A model generated the notes under the pieces. That model ran no database searches and was not told the origin of the DNA. It saw only the letters and a program-made list of their open reading frames with translations. Below are positions 31,629 to 42,000 of a stretch of 48,715 nt of DNA, in pieces; within the stretch, counting starts at the first letter, position 1, and each line of letters starts with the position of its first letter. The stretch spans positions 1 to 48,715 of the forward strand of contig NW_026570542.1 in NCBI RefSeq assembly GCF_019649055.1, written 5' to 3'. This DNA is from Paramacrobiotus metropolitanus (taxonomy: Eukaryota; Tardigrada; Eutardigrada; Parachela; Macrobiotidae). Made by a program: the position numbers and the translations under genes.

Positions 31629-32370
31629 TCAAACGACGGCATTGAATGGTGGTGTGCCCGGGTTCAGGCTTGCGACAGTTAAAGCACACCTACTGTGTTC
31701 CTGGGGAAAAAAATTCCGGCTGTATGAAAGTATGTGAGCAATTACTCTACTCTGTCTACCGTGAGCCACAGCCGGATATCCAGGCTCAGCCGGAATTCCA
31801 GGCTCTTTCATGTCAGGCGTTTCATCCAGATCGCTTTCCGCTCCAGCCGGAATGACATCGGCGTCTTTCATGGACATATGATTCAAAGCTGAAACAGATG
31901 GCCCCAATAATGTAAATATAAACTGCAAAAAACGGTCTATGTAATACAGCCTGATACCAGATTCAACTTTTTCGAAGGCTTCTGTTTTGTTCTCCGAATG
32001 TTCCCACTGCTGAACCAGAACGTCGACTTCTAAAAATTTAAAATTTAAAAAGCCATGGAAAGCAAAGACAAATGTGCTTTATTTTTCCGTACAAACGTAC
32101 GCAAATCTTGCTTAGAAGGGAAACAAAAACTGTTCTAATTTAAAGTCATTACAAGCAAAGACTACATTTAGAAGGTTTTACAATGTTTACCTCTCTGATC
32201 TCCTGAAACGCTGGATGTTTTGGAACGTGCGGACAAGCGCGACACAGAGCGAGGGATGAAAACCATTATGAACAGCTGCAGTACTACACGGACTGAATCC
32301 GTCGACCTCAAGCTCGATTCTTCACTAACAACACGACACAGATCGCCCTGATTGAGGTCCTGAGACAAGA
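31629..32370 (-). other. Possible decayed spliced gene
   Basis: Minus strand. A frame around 32368-32190 ends near a GTAAAC donor-like site. A second frame follows a TTTTTAG acceptor-like end at about 32032 and reads EVDVLVQQWEHSENKTEAFE. A third frame, 31928-31629, includes KEPGIPAEPGYPAVAHG, produced by two adjacent copies of the scattered palindrome and echoing the helper protein. The frames do not join cleanly, so this is at best a broken gene. Confidence 0.25.
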
Positions 32371-32696
32371 ACGATATGAAACCAAGACATAAACTTTCAA
32401 AAAGCTATGAAACAGGTAGATTTAAAAAAAGTAGGAGTTAAAACACTAGGAACTATCTGGTTTCAAAGGAAGGAATGAGATTCCTTTAATTTAGTTTGGA
32501 CAAATTTTCAAGATCGACTGGCAAGATAGTTGTATGTGTGTATATAAAGAGGCTTGCCATGCCGCACACCAGCGCGTTCAAACGCGTTACGATCTATACA
32601 CACAAGCCAGTTTCCGGGCGGTTCCAGCGTTAGGTGTTTGTATGCATAGGTTTCGTGTATATATACAAGTTGTAACGCTTTTCCACTAATATCCAG
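32371..32696 (+). other. Flank of Helitron array with TATA-like box
   Basis: GTATATAAAGAGG near 32540 resembles the TATA context of the autonomous Helitron (GTATATAAAGAAGG at 38293). It is followed by a small palindrome, GCGTTCAAACGC. No gene is attached to it. Confidence 0.35.
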
Positions 32697-33665
32697 TTTA
32701 TTGAAGCAGGACTCTCTGTTCGAACAGATCCCGCCTCCAAACCTTTCTGATTGGCCAAAAGTCTAGAACCATCCATACATTCTGATTGGCTAGAACCGGT
32801 CGTACGTCATTTAGGCCTGTACTGCCTTTTTTTACCTTCGTTGCTATCAGAAAAAAGCCTTTACTAAGCCTTCGAAACCTTAGTACAGTACCTGCACCTG
32901 ATTTTTACCCGATTAACCAGATCTGCTGGACCCTACCTTCAGACTAAGCCCTAACTACCGAAGATAATTTAGGCCCTTGGTCACTGAAGGCGTTCAAATC
33001 TTTCGGTCAATGAAGGTCCTTTAGGGCTTTAGTCACAAAATGCCTTTTGAGGACATTGGTCACCGAAGGCCTTTTAGACCTTTGGTCACTGAAGACGTTT
33101 TAAACCTTTGGTTAATGAAGGCCTTTTAAGCCTTTGGTTACTGATGGCTTTTAATCCTTTGGTCACCAAAGGCCGTCTATGCTTATGCATACCGAAGACT
33201 TTTGGTCACCGAAGGCCACTCTGCGGTACCGCCTTTTCAAGCCCTTAACAACTGACGGCTACGCGTGCACCCACTTTTCTAAGCCTTTGGTCACCGAGGA
33301 TGACGCGTGTGGCACCCATCGTTTTAAATCTTAATAATCGAAAGCAAAGTGTGCGGATCCCACCCTTTTAAGCCTTTGGTCACTGAAGGCCTTTTAATCC
33401 ATTGGACAACAACGCCTTTCAAGCCTTTGGTCACCAAAGGTCTATTAAGCGTTTGGTCACTGATGGCCGCGCGTGCGGTACTCGCCTTATTAACCCTTTG
33501 GTCGCCGAGAGCGCTTTAGCCTTTGTTCACCAAAGGCCTTTTAAGCCTTTGGTCACCAAAGGCCTTTTAAGCCTTAGGTCACCGAATGCCACGCATGCGG
33601 TAATCACACTTTTAAGCTGTTTAAAACCGTGGGCCGCGGCAGCGCGGCGCGTCCTGCTTGTCTAG
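32697..33665 (+). mobile_element. Helitron-like array member G1
   Basis: Begins with the conserved module TTTATTGAAGCAGG...CCCGCCTCCAAA...CTGATTGGCCA and continues into a 26-bp minisatellite (about 32975-33615, AAGCCTTTGGTCACCGAAGG). It ends with GGGCCGCGGCAGCGCGGC, able to fold as a hairpin, then CTAG at 33662-33665, where the next module begins at once. Compared with the autonomous Helitron at 36584-44028 the same order is seen: module, minisatellite, hairpin, CTAG. No coding capacity. Confidence 0.55.
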
Positions 33666-34461
33666 CTTATTAAAGCAGGATTCTCTGTGCGATACCGATC
33701 CCGCTTCCAAATCTGATTGGCCAGAACTAGCCTCACCATTTTGATTGGCCAGATCTTACTGTACGGCTTTTAAGCTTATATAGCTTCCTAAACATGGGCT
33801 TTTACGCGTTTTCCTTAAAAAGCTTTCAAACCTTAATACCGTAAAACCCGATATTAACGCCCCCGAAATTAACGCCCCGTGGTTTTAAACAAGACCATGC
33901 CTGCGGTATCCGTCCTTTTAAGTCTATCGTCACCGAAGGCCACACTTGCAGTACCCTTTAGCTTGAGACCTTAATAACCTTTCGAAACCTTCGTACCCAT
34001 AAAAACGTTTAGCCGATTAACCAAATCCTACCTTCAGCCGTAGCCTTTACTAAGCTTTTGAAACCTTAGTACCTATACAAGCTTTTACCTGAATAGCCAA
34101 ATCCATCCTTCTGCCTTAACGCTTGCTAAACTTTCGAAACCTTAGAACCAGATTGGCCCAGCCTTACAACATTTTAGCTTACAAAGCCTTGAGAAGCTGT
34201 AGCCTTCACGCATTAGTCTTTAGTCTTTACTACAGGCCTTTCAAGCCTTTGGTCACCGAAAGTCTTTTAAGCCTTCTGTTACCGGAGGCCTTTAAAGATT
34301 CTGGTCGCTAAAGGCCTTTTAATTTTGGTACCAAAAGCTTTTTAGGCTTTAGGTTACCGAAGGCCTTTTCGGTATTTGGAAACCGAAGGCTGCGCGTGTG
34401 GAACCCTCACTTTTAAGCTGTCTGAAGCTGTGGGCCGCGGCAGCGCGGCGCGAAGCTTAGT
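33666..34461 (+). mobile_element. Helitron-like array member G2
   Basis: Module CTTATTAAAGCAGGATTCTC...CTGATTGGCCAGA, then sequence rich in TTCGAAACCTTAGTACC words, fewer 26-bp units, and the same GGGCCGCGGCAGCGCGGCGC at 34431-34450. Its end (CTTAG, T) is not canonical. The next sequence resumes inside another member, suggesting recombination or deletion. Confidence 0.45.
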
Positions 34462-35383
34462 GCCTGTTCGAACTGTTACTCGATTATCCAGAACTACCAG
34501 ATGAGTAAGAACTACCAGATCTGCCAGATAAACCAGAACTACCGGGTCATGCAGAACTACCAGATTAGCCAGATCAGCTAGAACAGCCACATCGGCCAGA
34601 ACAACCAGAAACGGCCAGAACTGCCAAATCAGCTCAACCAAGCAGAAGTGTGATCTCTAAGACCGCTGCGCGTGTTCCGGATGAGCTGTTTTAGCCTTTC
34701 GCAACCGGAATGGGTGTGCCAGATGAAGCCTTTTAGTCTTTTGCAACCGAAAGGTGCGTGTACCACATGAAAAATTTTTTGCCTTTTGTAACTGGACGGT
34801 CAGTGTGCCGCATAAACCGTTTCAGCCTTCAAAGGCTGCGCACCGCAAGCCACGCGCGCGGTACCCGCTGTAATAAGACTTTGGCCACCAAATGCCACGC
34901 GTGCGGTACCTTTAGTTACTGAAGGCCTTTGAAGTCTTTGGTAACCGTAGGCCTTTCAAGCCTTTGGTCACTGAAAATGTTTTAGGCCTTTGGTCACCAA
35001 AGGTATTTTCAGCATCTGGTAACCGAATGTCACGCGTGCAGTAGCCGACTTATTAAGCTTTTGGTCACCGCAGGCCTTTGAGCCTTTGGTACCCGAACGC
35101 CTTTTAAGCATTTGATCACCGAATGCAGCGCGTGCGGTACCCGCCTTATTAAGCATTTGATCACCAAAGGTTTTCAAGCCTTTGATCACCGAACACCTCT
35201 TAGGTCTTAAGTCACTGAAGGTCACTCGTGCGATACCCGCCTTAATAAGCCTTTGGTCACCGAAGGCCTTTTAAGCCTGTGGTCTCCGAAGGCCACGCGT
35301 GCGGTACCCACACTTTTTAGTCCGTATGAAGCCGTAGGCCGCGTTAGCGCGGCGCTTACGCGCCGCGCGTCCTGGTTGTCCAG
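34462..35383 (+). mobile_element. Helitron-like array member G3 (headless)
   Basis: Lacks the 5' module. Holds AGAACTACCAGAT-type repeats (34480-34645), GTGCGTGTGCCGGATGAAAC-type units, and a block of the 26-bp minisatellite (34880-35320). Ends with a double hairpin region, GCCGCGTTAGCGCGGC plus GGCGCTTACGCGCC, and CCAG at 35380-35383. Confidence 0.45.
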
Positions 35384-36583
35384 TTTATTAAAGCAGGATT
35401 CTCTGTGCGAGACCCATCCAGCCTCCAAATCTGATTGGCCAGATCTTACGGTACTGCTTTTAAGCTTTAGGCCTCCTAAACATGGGCTTTTACGTGTTTG
35501 CCTCAATAAGCTTTCAAAACTTAGTATCTGTACTAACTTTGACTAACTATCCAGAGTAGACTAAACAACCAGTTGCTTCCTCAAGCTTTGGTTCTAACTA
35601 AGTTTTCGAAACCTTAGTCCCGCTTCGAATTTTACTTAATTAGCCAATTTAGTTAGATCTGGTGGAACTACCAAATTTGCCAGATGAGCCAGAACTACCA
35701 AAACTTGGCAGGTCAGCTTGAACTTCCAGATCAGCCAGAACTACCAGATCAGCCAGATTGGCCAAAACCAAGTAGAATTATTATTTCTCAGACCACTGAG
35801 CTTTGGAGAGTTTAGTAAGCCTCTAAGCATTTAACGACTATTATAACTAAGCTTGCAAAGCTTGGTAAACTAAGTTTTGATTTTTTGATGCGGTTTTGCA
35901 ACCGTTAAGTGCGTGTGCAAGATTCACTGCTTTAGCTTTTGTAACTGAAAGGCGTGTGCGCCGGATGAAACCTTTAGGCTTTGTAACTGAAAGGTGCGTG
36001 TGCGAGATCCATACTTTTAGTCTTTGTTACTGAAAGGTGCGTGTGCGAGATGAAACGTTTTCGGCTTTGTAACTGATAGGTGGGTGTGATTCATACTATT
36101 AGGCTGTGTAACTGAAAGGCGCGTGTGTCAGATGAAACCTTTAAGTCTTTGTTGCTAAAAGGTGCGGGTGCCGAATGAAACCTTTTAGCATTGTAGCTGA
36201 ATCGTGCGTGTGCCGGATAAAACCTTTTCAGCTTTGTTACTGAAAGGTAGGTGTGGGATCCACAAGTTTAGGCTGATTAAATGGAAGTTGTGTGTGCCGG
36301 ATGAAACCTTTCCGGCTTTGTAACTGAAAAATGCGTGGCTTTGTAACTGAAAAATGCGTGAAAAATGCTGAAAAATGCATTTAGGGTTTTGCAACCGAAA
36401 TGTGCGTATGCGAAATCCACTTTTTCAATCTTTCGCAGCTGAAGCCTTTCTGTGTGAACCTGGCCCCGGCTAAAACCCCTTCGATTTTATTGAAATTCAG
36501 AAACCTGTTTACTTGGAATTGTTGCCTGACCGGAACAGCCTTTGCACTGCAGCGAGGCGCGTAAGCGCCGCGCGCTGTGCTTA
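35384..36583 (+). mobile_element. Helitron-like array member G4
   Basis: Module TTTATTAAAGCAGGATTCTC...CCTCCAAATCTGATTGGCCA, AGAACTACCAG repeats (about 35690-35770), a ~43-bp tandem repeat with GAAAGGTGCGTGTGCCGGAT (about 35930-36420), then the hairpin GGCGCGTAAGCGCC. It abuts the TC start of the autonomous Helitron at 36584. The unit order again matches the other members. Confidence 0.5.
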
Positions 36584-36660
36584 TCTTAACTATTAAGACA
36601 GAGCTGTCTGTCCGTAACGCTCCCGCCTCCAAATCGCTCTCATTGGTCAGAGCCAAAACA
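36584..36660 (+). promoter_or_regulatory. Conserved Helitron 5' module with CCAAT and GC boxes
   Basis: After the TC end comes CCCGCCTCCAAATC, then an inverted CCAAT box (ATTGG at 36642-36646). The same module, more or less diverged, opens at 32697, 33666, 35384, 44029 and 46445, with ATTGG at 32750 and 32785, 33716 and 33744, 35434, 44085 and 46503. Conservation of just these words suggests a promoter or a terminus recognised by the Rep protein. Confidence 0.6.
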
Positions 36661-36675
36661 CTTACCAAATGAAGT

Positions 36676-37700
36676 GAACCTACTGAACAAACTGACAAAC
36701 TATAGTGAACCTGCTGAACACACTTACCAAACAAAATGAACCAACAGAACGCAACCAAAACCTTAGTGAACCAGCTGAACCCAACCAAAACCTTAGTGAA
36801 CCAGCTGAACCCAACCCAATCCTTGGTGAACGAACTGAACCCAACCAAAACCTTACTGAACCAACTGAACCAACCCGAAAAGTTAGTGAACCAGCTAAAT
36901 CCAACCTAATCCTAAGTGAACCAGTTGTCCCCACCAAAACCTTAGTGAACCGACTGATCCCAAACAAATCCTGATTGAACCAACTGAACCCAACCGAAAA
37001 GTTAGCGAACCGGCTGAACCCAACAAAAACCCTACTGAACCAGCCGAACACAAACAAATCCTGATTGAACCAACTGAACCCAACCGAAAAGTTAGCGAAC
37101 CGACTGAACCCAACAAACAACCTACTGAACCAGCCGAACATAACCTAATTTCAATGAACCGACTAAACCCAACCAAAACCTGAGTGAACCAGCTGAACCC
37201 AACCCAATCCTTAGTGAACGAACTGAACCCATCCAAAACCTTAATGAACCAACTGAACCCAACCAAAACCTTAATGAACCAACTGAACCAAGCCAAATCC
37301 TGATTGAACCCACTGAACCCAACCAACAAGTTAGCGAACCGACTGAACCCAACAACTACCCTACTGAACCAGCCGAACACAACCTAATTTCAATGAACCA
37401 GCTGAACCCAACCAAAACCTTAGCGAACCAGCTGAACCTAACCTAATCCTTAGTGAACGGACTCAACCAAACCATAACCTTAATGAACCATCTGAACCCA
37501 ACCAAAACCTTAATGAACCAACTGAACCAAACCAAGACCTTAATGAACCAACTGAACCAAACCATAACCTTAATGAACCAACTGAACCCAACCTGATCCT
37601 TAATGAACCAATTGAACCCAAACGAATCCTTAATGAACCAACTGAACCCAAACGAAAAATTAGTGAACCCAAACCATATTAAACCAAATAAATCTAACTC
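36676..37700. repeat. 30-bp minisatellite in autonomous Helitron
   Basis: About 34 units of the type GAACCAACTGAACCCAACCA plus AAACCTTAAT. Because 30 is a multiple of three, long open frames run through on several strands, e.g. the ten-residue repeat LGSVGSLRFW on the minus strand. The same unit recurs at 44116-45095 and 46519-47085. Confidence 0.9.
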
Positions 37701-37822
37701 AGTCTTTATTGAACCAACTACCCAACCAAAACATTTGAGAACCGACTGAACATTTCTCTTACTAAACCAACTGAACCGAACCAAAACGTTTGCTCGATTA
37801 AGGTTCTGCTGATTTGCGTTTT

Positions 37823-38232
37823 GCGCAGTTCTGGAAAAGAAAGTACTCGAAAGATCTGCTTATGATATAATTTTTTTCCGTCAACTAAGTCCATCGATTC
37901 CAATTTTTTTCTGCGCAGTTTTGGAAAAGAAAGTTCTAGAACATTCTGTTTATGACGCAACGTATTTCTGTCATGAGTAACCTTAACCCTTTGACTCCGA
38001 TTTTTCTATCTTTGCAGTTCTGCAAAAGAAAGTTCTGGAAAATTGTGTTCATGACATAGTTTTTCCTTCACCTTAGTTTACCGATTCCAATTTTTCTCTC
38101 TGCGCAGTTCTGGAAAAGAAAATTTTTAAACGTTCTGTGTATGACATAACGTTTTTCTGTCATGAGTAACCTTACCCAATCGATTCCGATTTTTTTCGCA
38201 GTTCTAGAAAAGAAAGTTCTAGAACATTCTGA
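37823..38232 (+). promoter_or_regulatory. Five ~90-bp repeats bearing heat-shock-element words
   Basis: Units start at 37823, 37913, 38014, 38102 and 38198 with (GC)GCAGTTCTGGAAAAGAAA and continue to a CATGAGTAACCTTA or GATTCCAATTTTT stretch. Units 2 and 5 contain TTCTAGAACATTC (37934-37946 and 38217-38229), a perfect three-site heat-shock element (TTCnnGAAnnTTC). The others carry near matches (TTCTGGAAAATTG, TTCTGGAAAAG). The last lies about 65 bp upstream of the TATA box. HSF binding is inferred from the consensus. Confidence 0.7.
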
Positions 38233-38293
38233 CGTAACTTCAACAAAAACTCTGAATGAGTCACCCCGGAACAAATTTTCCAACCGCAAAAAG

Positions 38294-38300
38294 TATATAA
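38294..38300 (+). promoter_or_regulatory. TATA box of Helitron genes
   Basis: TATATAA within GTATATAAAGAAGG, downstream of the heat-shock-type repeats and about 215 bp before the first ATG at 38516. This spacing predicts a transcription start near 38325. Confidence 0.65.
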
Positions 38301-38515
38301 AGAAGGTTGGAGCGAAAAAAACTTGATCATTCTTTCACTTTTCGATTTTGTCAGATATTGACAGTTAGGTTTCTTGAAGTTTTTTTGCGGCCAACTTAAA
38401 AATCTTCAGAAACTTGCTATTGACCAGTTTGAGATGGTTCTGAAACCTCAGTTTGTTTTCTAGCGAATGTTTTTGACACAACTGTTTGTTTCTTGGGGCT
38501 ATAGAGTCGATTAGG

Positions 38516-39045
38516 ATGTCACAAAATTTGGAAGATTATACGTTAGCGAAGAACTTTGTTTCCAAAATTGGGAAGTCTGCTAAAGTGATAGGGGAGATTA
38601 CGAAGGTTTCTAAACAAAACCGAACACTTCACATCCGTACTCCTGACGGTGTAGTCGTTTTTGTGAATCTTGCCGAACAAGTAAGTCATGCTTTGATACT
38701 ATCTCCAGAATCATTAAGCGCACGGGGTGTTACTGCAGTTTCTCGGACCTTTGCGTGGATTTGTCGAAGTCAGTGGGTTAGTTGCTGGGGTTAAGACTGT
38801 AACATGCCAGACGCTCCTCCACGAAGTGGAATTTGACTCCCGGCTCTCCGTTATTTACGGTAAGAAAAGCAATACTGTTCTCTCTCCATGATTGTCTTTC
38901 TGTATTTCGCATAGAAATTAAGTTTTGGCTTTTTTATGATACCTGTTCCAAATTTGTTAAAGGGTCAGCAGCCCAGCAGTTCGCGCGGTCCGAAGACAGG
39001 AATAGAGAGAATTCAAACATGGCGAGAAAATATGTCAGGGGATGA
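38516..39045 (+). CDS. RPA3 (RPA14)-like OB-fold protein carried by Helitron
   Basis: Exons 38516-38680, 38739-38859 and 38915-39045. Introns of 58 and 55 nt have GTAAGT/CTGCAG and GTAAGA/CGCATAG borders. The spliced frame is 417 nt, 138 residues. Residues about 8-55 read as the first half of a single OB fold: a helix, then GKSAKVIGEITKV, then HIRTPDGVVVFVNL. Only after splicing does the second half follow (PLRGFVEVSGLVAGVKTVTC, then FDSRLS). The order of a G-x-V strand, a DG turn and a G-x-VEV-x-G strand is that of replication protein A subunit 3, the small single-strand-DNA-binding-complex subunit. A role in handling the single-stranded Helitron intermediate is inferred. The end is uncertain: exon 3 overlaps the start of the Rep frame. 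A divergent OB-fold of another family is the alternative. Confidence 0.6.
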
Positions 39046-42000
39046 CCGAATACGCCAGCATCTCGAAGACTCAGAAAGAAAGCATCAAAAGAGACTGAAT
39101 GAAACTGAAAGTGAATGTCTTGACCGGTTACGTCACGATGCTTTGCAGCATAAAAGTCGACGGCAAGAAAACAAAACTGAAAAATCTGGACGGTTCGAAG
39201 CTCTACAGTACTCTGATTCACACACCGCACTGTTGGAACTGGGGCCTATGGACTGCGTTTGTTCTGCCTGTGGAGCGCGGCATTTTAAAGCTGAGTTGAC
39301 TGGCAAGGACAAAAACATTTTTACGACTTGCTGTCAAGAAGGTGCAGTCGTGTTGGATCCTGTCGTACCGGAAGGATTTCCCCAGCTTTTGAAGGCGCTT
39401 CTGCTCGGAGAACACCCGGCTAGCAACAACTTTCTGGAGCATATAAGACAGTACAACAGCGCACTGGCTTTTGCCTCTATTGTGGCAAAACTGGACAAGC
39501 CACCAGGACGCGGGCCCTGCCCATACAGAATATCAGGCCAGCTGTACCATTTTCTTGGACCTGCAAAAGCAGAAACTGACAAAGAACCGTCGTACGGGCA
39601 GCTATATTTCCTTGATAGCGCCGATGCTGCTGAGGTTCGCGTAACTAATCAACAGAACAAGGACCTGAATTTTAAAACACTTGGTGAATTGGAAGCGGTT
39701 ATAAGAGCCGTTAACCCCTTCGCTGCAGCTTATCGAATGATGAATGAAGTGGAGAAAGAGGAATTACAGAAAGCTCAGCAAGATAACCGCCCACCACTGG
39801 AAGTAAAACTCCTTTTCGACAACAACCTTCGCAAACCAAGCCGTAAGTACGCAGCGCCGACGAGTAACGAGGTTGCGGCCATTATAGTCGGTGGGAGTGA
39901 AGGAGGCTTCCCGGAGCATTGTCTGGCAGTCCACTGCAAATCTACTGGACTGAAAACGATTCCCACCTTGAATGGTGATTGCGAGCCAATGTGTTATCCG
40001 TTATTCTTCCCGCTTGGGACTAAAGGCTTCCACCCAGAAATGGAGCGGACTCGGGGGCGCAGCGAAATATCCCAGTTGGAGGTAGGTGTAGTCAAGCTAT
40101 TCTAATGCCGAGAACTGAGCAGCCACCAGATTTTTGCGAAACTTAAGAAAATCTACTTATCTTTCCGGAAACTTACATCCAATAAAACCGCTGCAGTAAA
40201 ACTAAGCTTACTGTAACGGTTGGTCCAACTAAGCTATTGCCTTCTGCAAAACCATTTAGCGTGCAGCCAACCGTTGCCTAAGAGGTTCTTACTACGATGT
40301 TTTCGGCAGTTCTATAGCTACCGGATTGCTGACCGTGGGAACTTCAACCCAATCCTATGCGGCAAAAAATTGTTCCAACAGTACTTGGTCGATTCGTACG
40401 TTAAAGTAGAAGGGTCTCGCCTGCAGTATCAGAGACTGCAACAAAAGAAATTGCGAGTGGAAACGTACCAAGGGCTGTCTGACTATTTAGCATCGGCGGC
40501 ATCGGCGCAGGAAGCTGAGCCAGGACGCACCGTGGTACTGAGCTCTAGCTTTGCTGGAGGCCCACGAGCAATGCGTCAGAATTACCAGGATGCTATGTCT
40601 CTTTGTCGAAAATTTGGAAAACCGTTTCTTTTTTTGACAATGACGTGTAACCCCAGGTGGTCTGAGATTCAGCATAACCTTTACCCGGGGCAACAAGATA
40701 CTGACAGACCTGACCTGGTTTCCAAAGTCTTCAAGCTAAAGCTGAAATTTCTGCTGGAAGACATTGAAAAGCGCGAAATCTTTGGCCGAGTTGACGCATT
40801 TTGTATGGTGAGTGTTGAAATAATATACTTGGGACTCGCCGCGCACAAAAGCAAAACTGATTTCGTTGCCCTCAGTAAATTTTTGTTTTGTTTCACCGGG
40901 TAATAAACCTTATAAACTTTTTAGACCATTGAATTTCAAAAACGTGGCCTTCCTCACTGTCACCTTCTCTTGATTGTGGATAAGAGAGACGCCCGAGTGG
41001 ACACTGATACCATTGACAAAGTTGTCTGCTGCGAGATTCCGGACCCGACACAGCAACCGCGTTTATACGAAGCCATAAAAAAATTCATGATACACGGGCC
41101 ATGCGGAAAGAATAACCCCAGTTTTGTATGCATGAAAGAGACGGGAATATGTCATGCAAAATTCCCAAAAGCTTTTTGCCCGGAGACCAACCCAAATAAG
41201 GACGGATACCCCGAATACCGGCGAAGGGATTCAGGCATAACCATCACAGTTGGCACTCGCACCGTTGACAATCAATGGATTGTGCCATATAATCCGTACC
41301 TTCTCCTGAAATACAATTGTCACATCAACGTCGAAATTTGCGCTACGATCAAAAGTTTCAAGTACCTCTACAAGTATATTTTTAAAGGCCACGACGTTGC
41401 CCTTATCACTATGACCGATTCAAGCGGCAAAAAAATCCTCAACATGGATGAAATTCAAGCGTTCGTTGATTCGCGGTACATTAGCGCCCCGGAAGCGCAT
41501 TGGCGGCTCAGCAAGTACGAAATGCACGCGATGTCGCATACTGTAGTACGAATGCCGGTGCACAAGCCTAACGAACAAGATGTGTATTTCGCCGCTGGAG
41601 AAGAAGAAACTGCTGTGTAAAGCGCCTCTACCCGTGACACTATGCTCACCGCATGGTTTAAGCAAAACCAAAAAGATGCAGATGCCAGGTCAATACTGTA
41701 TCACGACATACCAATTAAATATCGCTTTGAAAGAGGTGCCTGGAAAAAGCGCGTTAACGAGACGGGAGGAAGAATCATCGGTCGCATGTATGCCGTAAAT
41801 CCACGGGACTGTGAACGTTTCTACTTGCGCCTTCTTTTGCTCCATGTTACTGGGCCACTAAGCTTTACAGACCTTCAATCGGTAAATGGCGAGACATTTG
41901 CTACATTTGAGGATTCAGCGAGAGCACGAGGGTTGCTGGCGAACAGCGACCACTGGATTCAGTGTATGGAAGAAGCTTCTGGGACTGCTATGCCAGCTGC

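Larger units (their letters stand above)
26379..31804. repeat. Scattered 17-bp near-palindrome AGCCGGATATCCAGGCT
   Basis: Copies or close variants on either strand start near 26379, 26398, 26832, 26966, 28135, 28153, 28811, 28887 (weak), 29759, 30126, 31769 and 31787, plus a partial at about 31844. Two lie in the helper coding sequence (encoding EPGNPA and TPGDPA), two in its first intron, two just after its stop, one in the transposase intron, and one at the transposase frameshift; the rest are outside genes. The consensus is AGCC[GT]GG-W4-CC[AG]GGCT. A 16-bp perfect palindrome of similar sequence, ATCCAGCCGGCTGGAT, lies at 47223-47238. Confidence 0.75.

Noticed and set aside
34354-34641. 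LADLVVL-type leucine-rich protein on the minus strand
   Set aside because: Created by the AGAACTACCAGATCAGCC tandem repeat; no independent support.
36381-37784. Long minus-strand frames with GSVGSL/FSWFIK repeats as silk- or elastin-like proteins
   Set aside because: They arise in overlapping frames from the 30-bp minisatellite, have no start context or splice signals, and recur wherever the repeat does.
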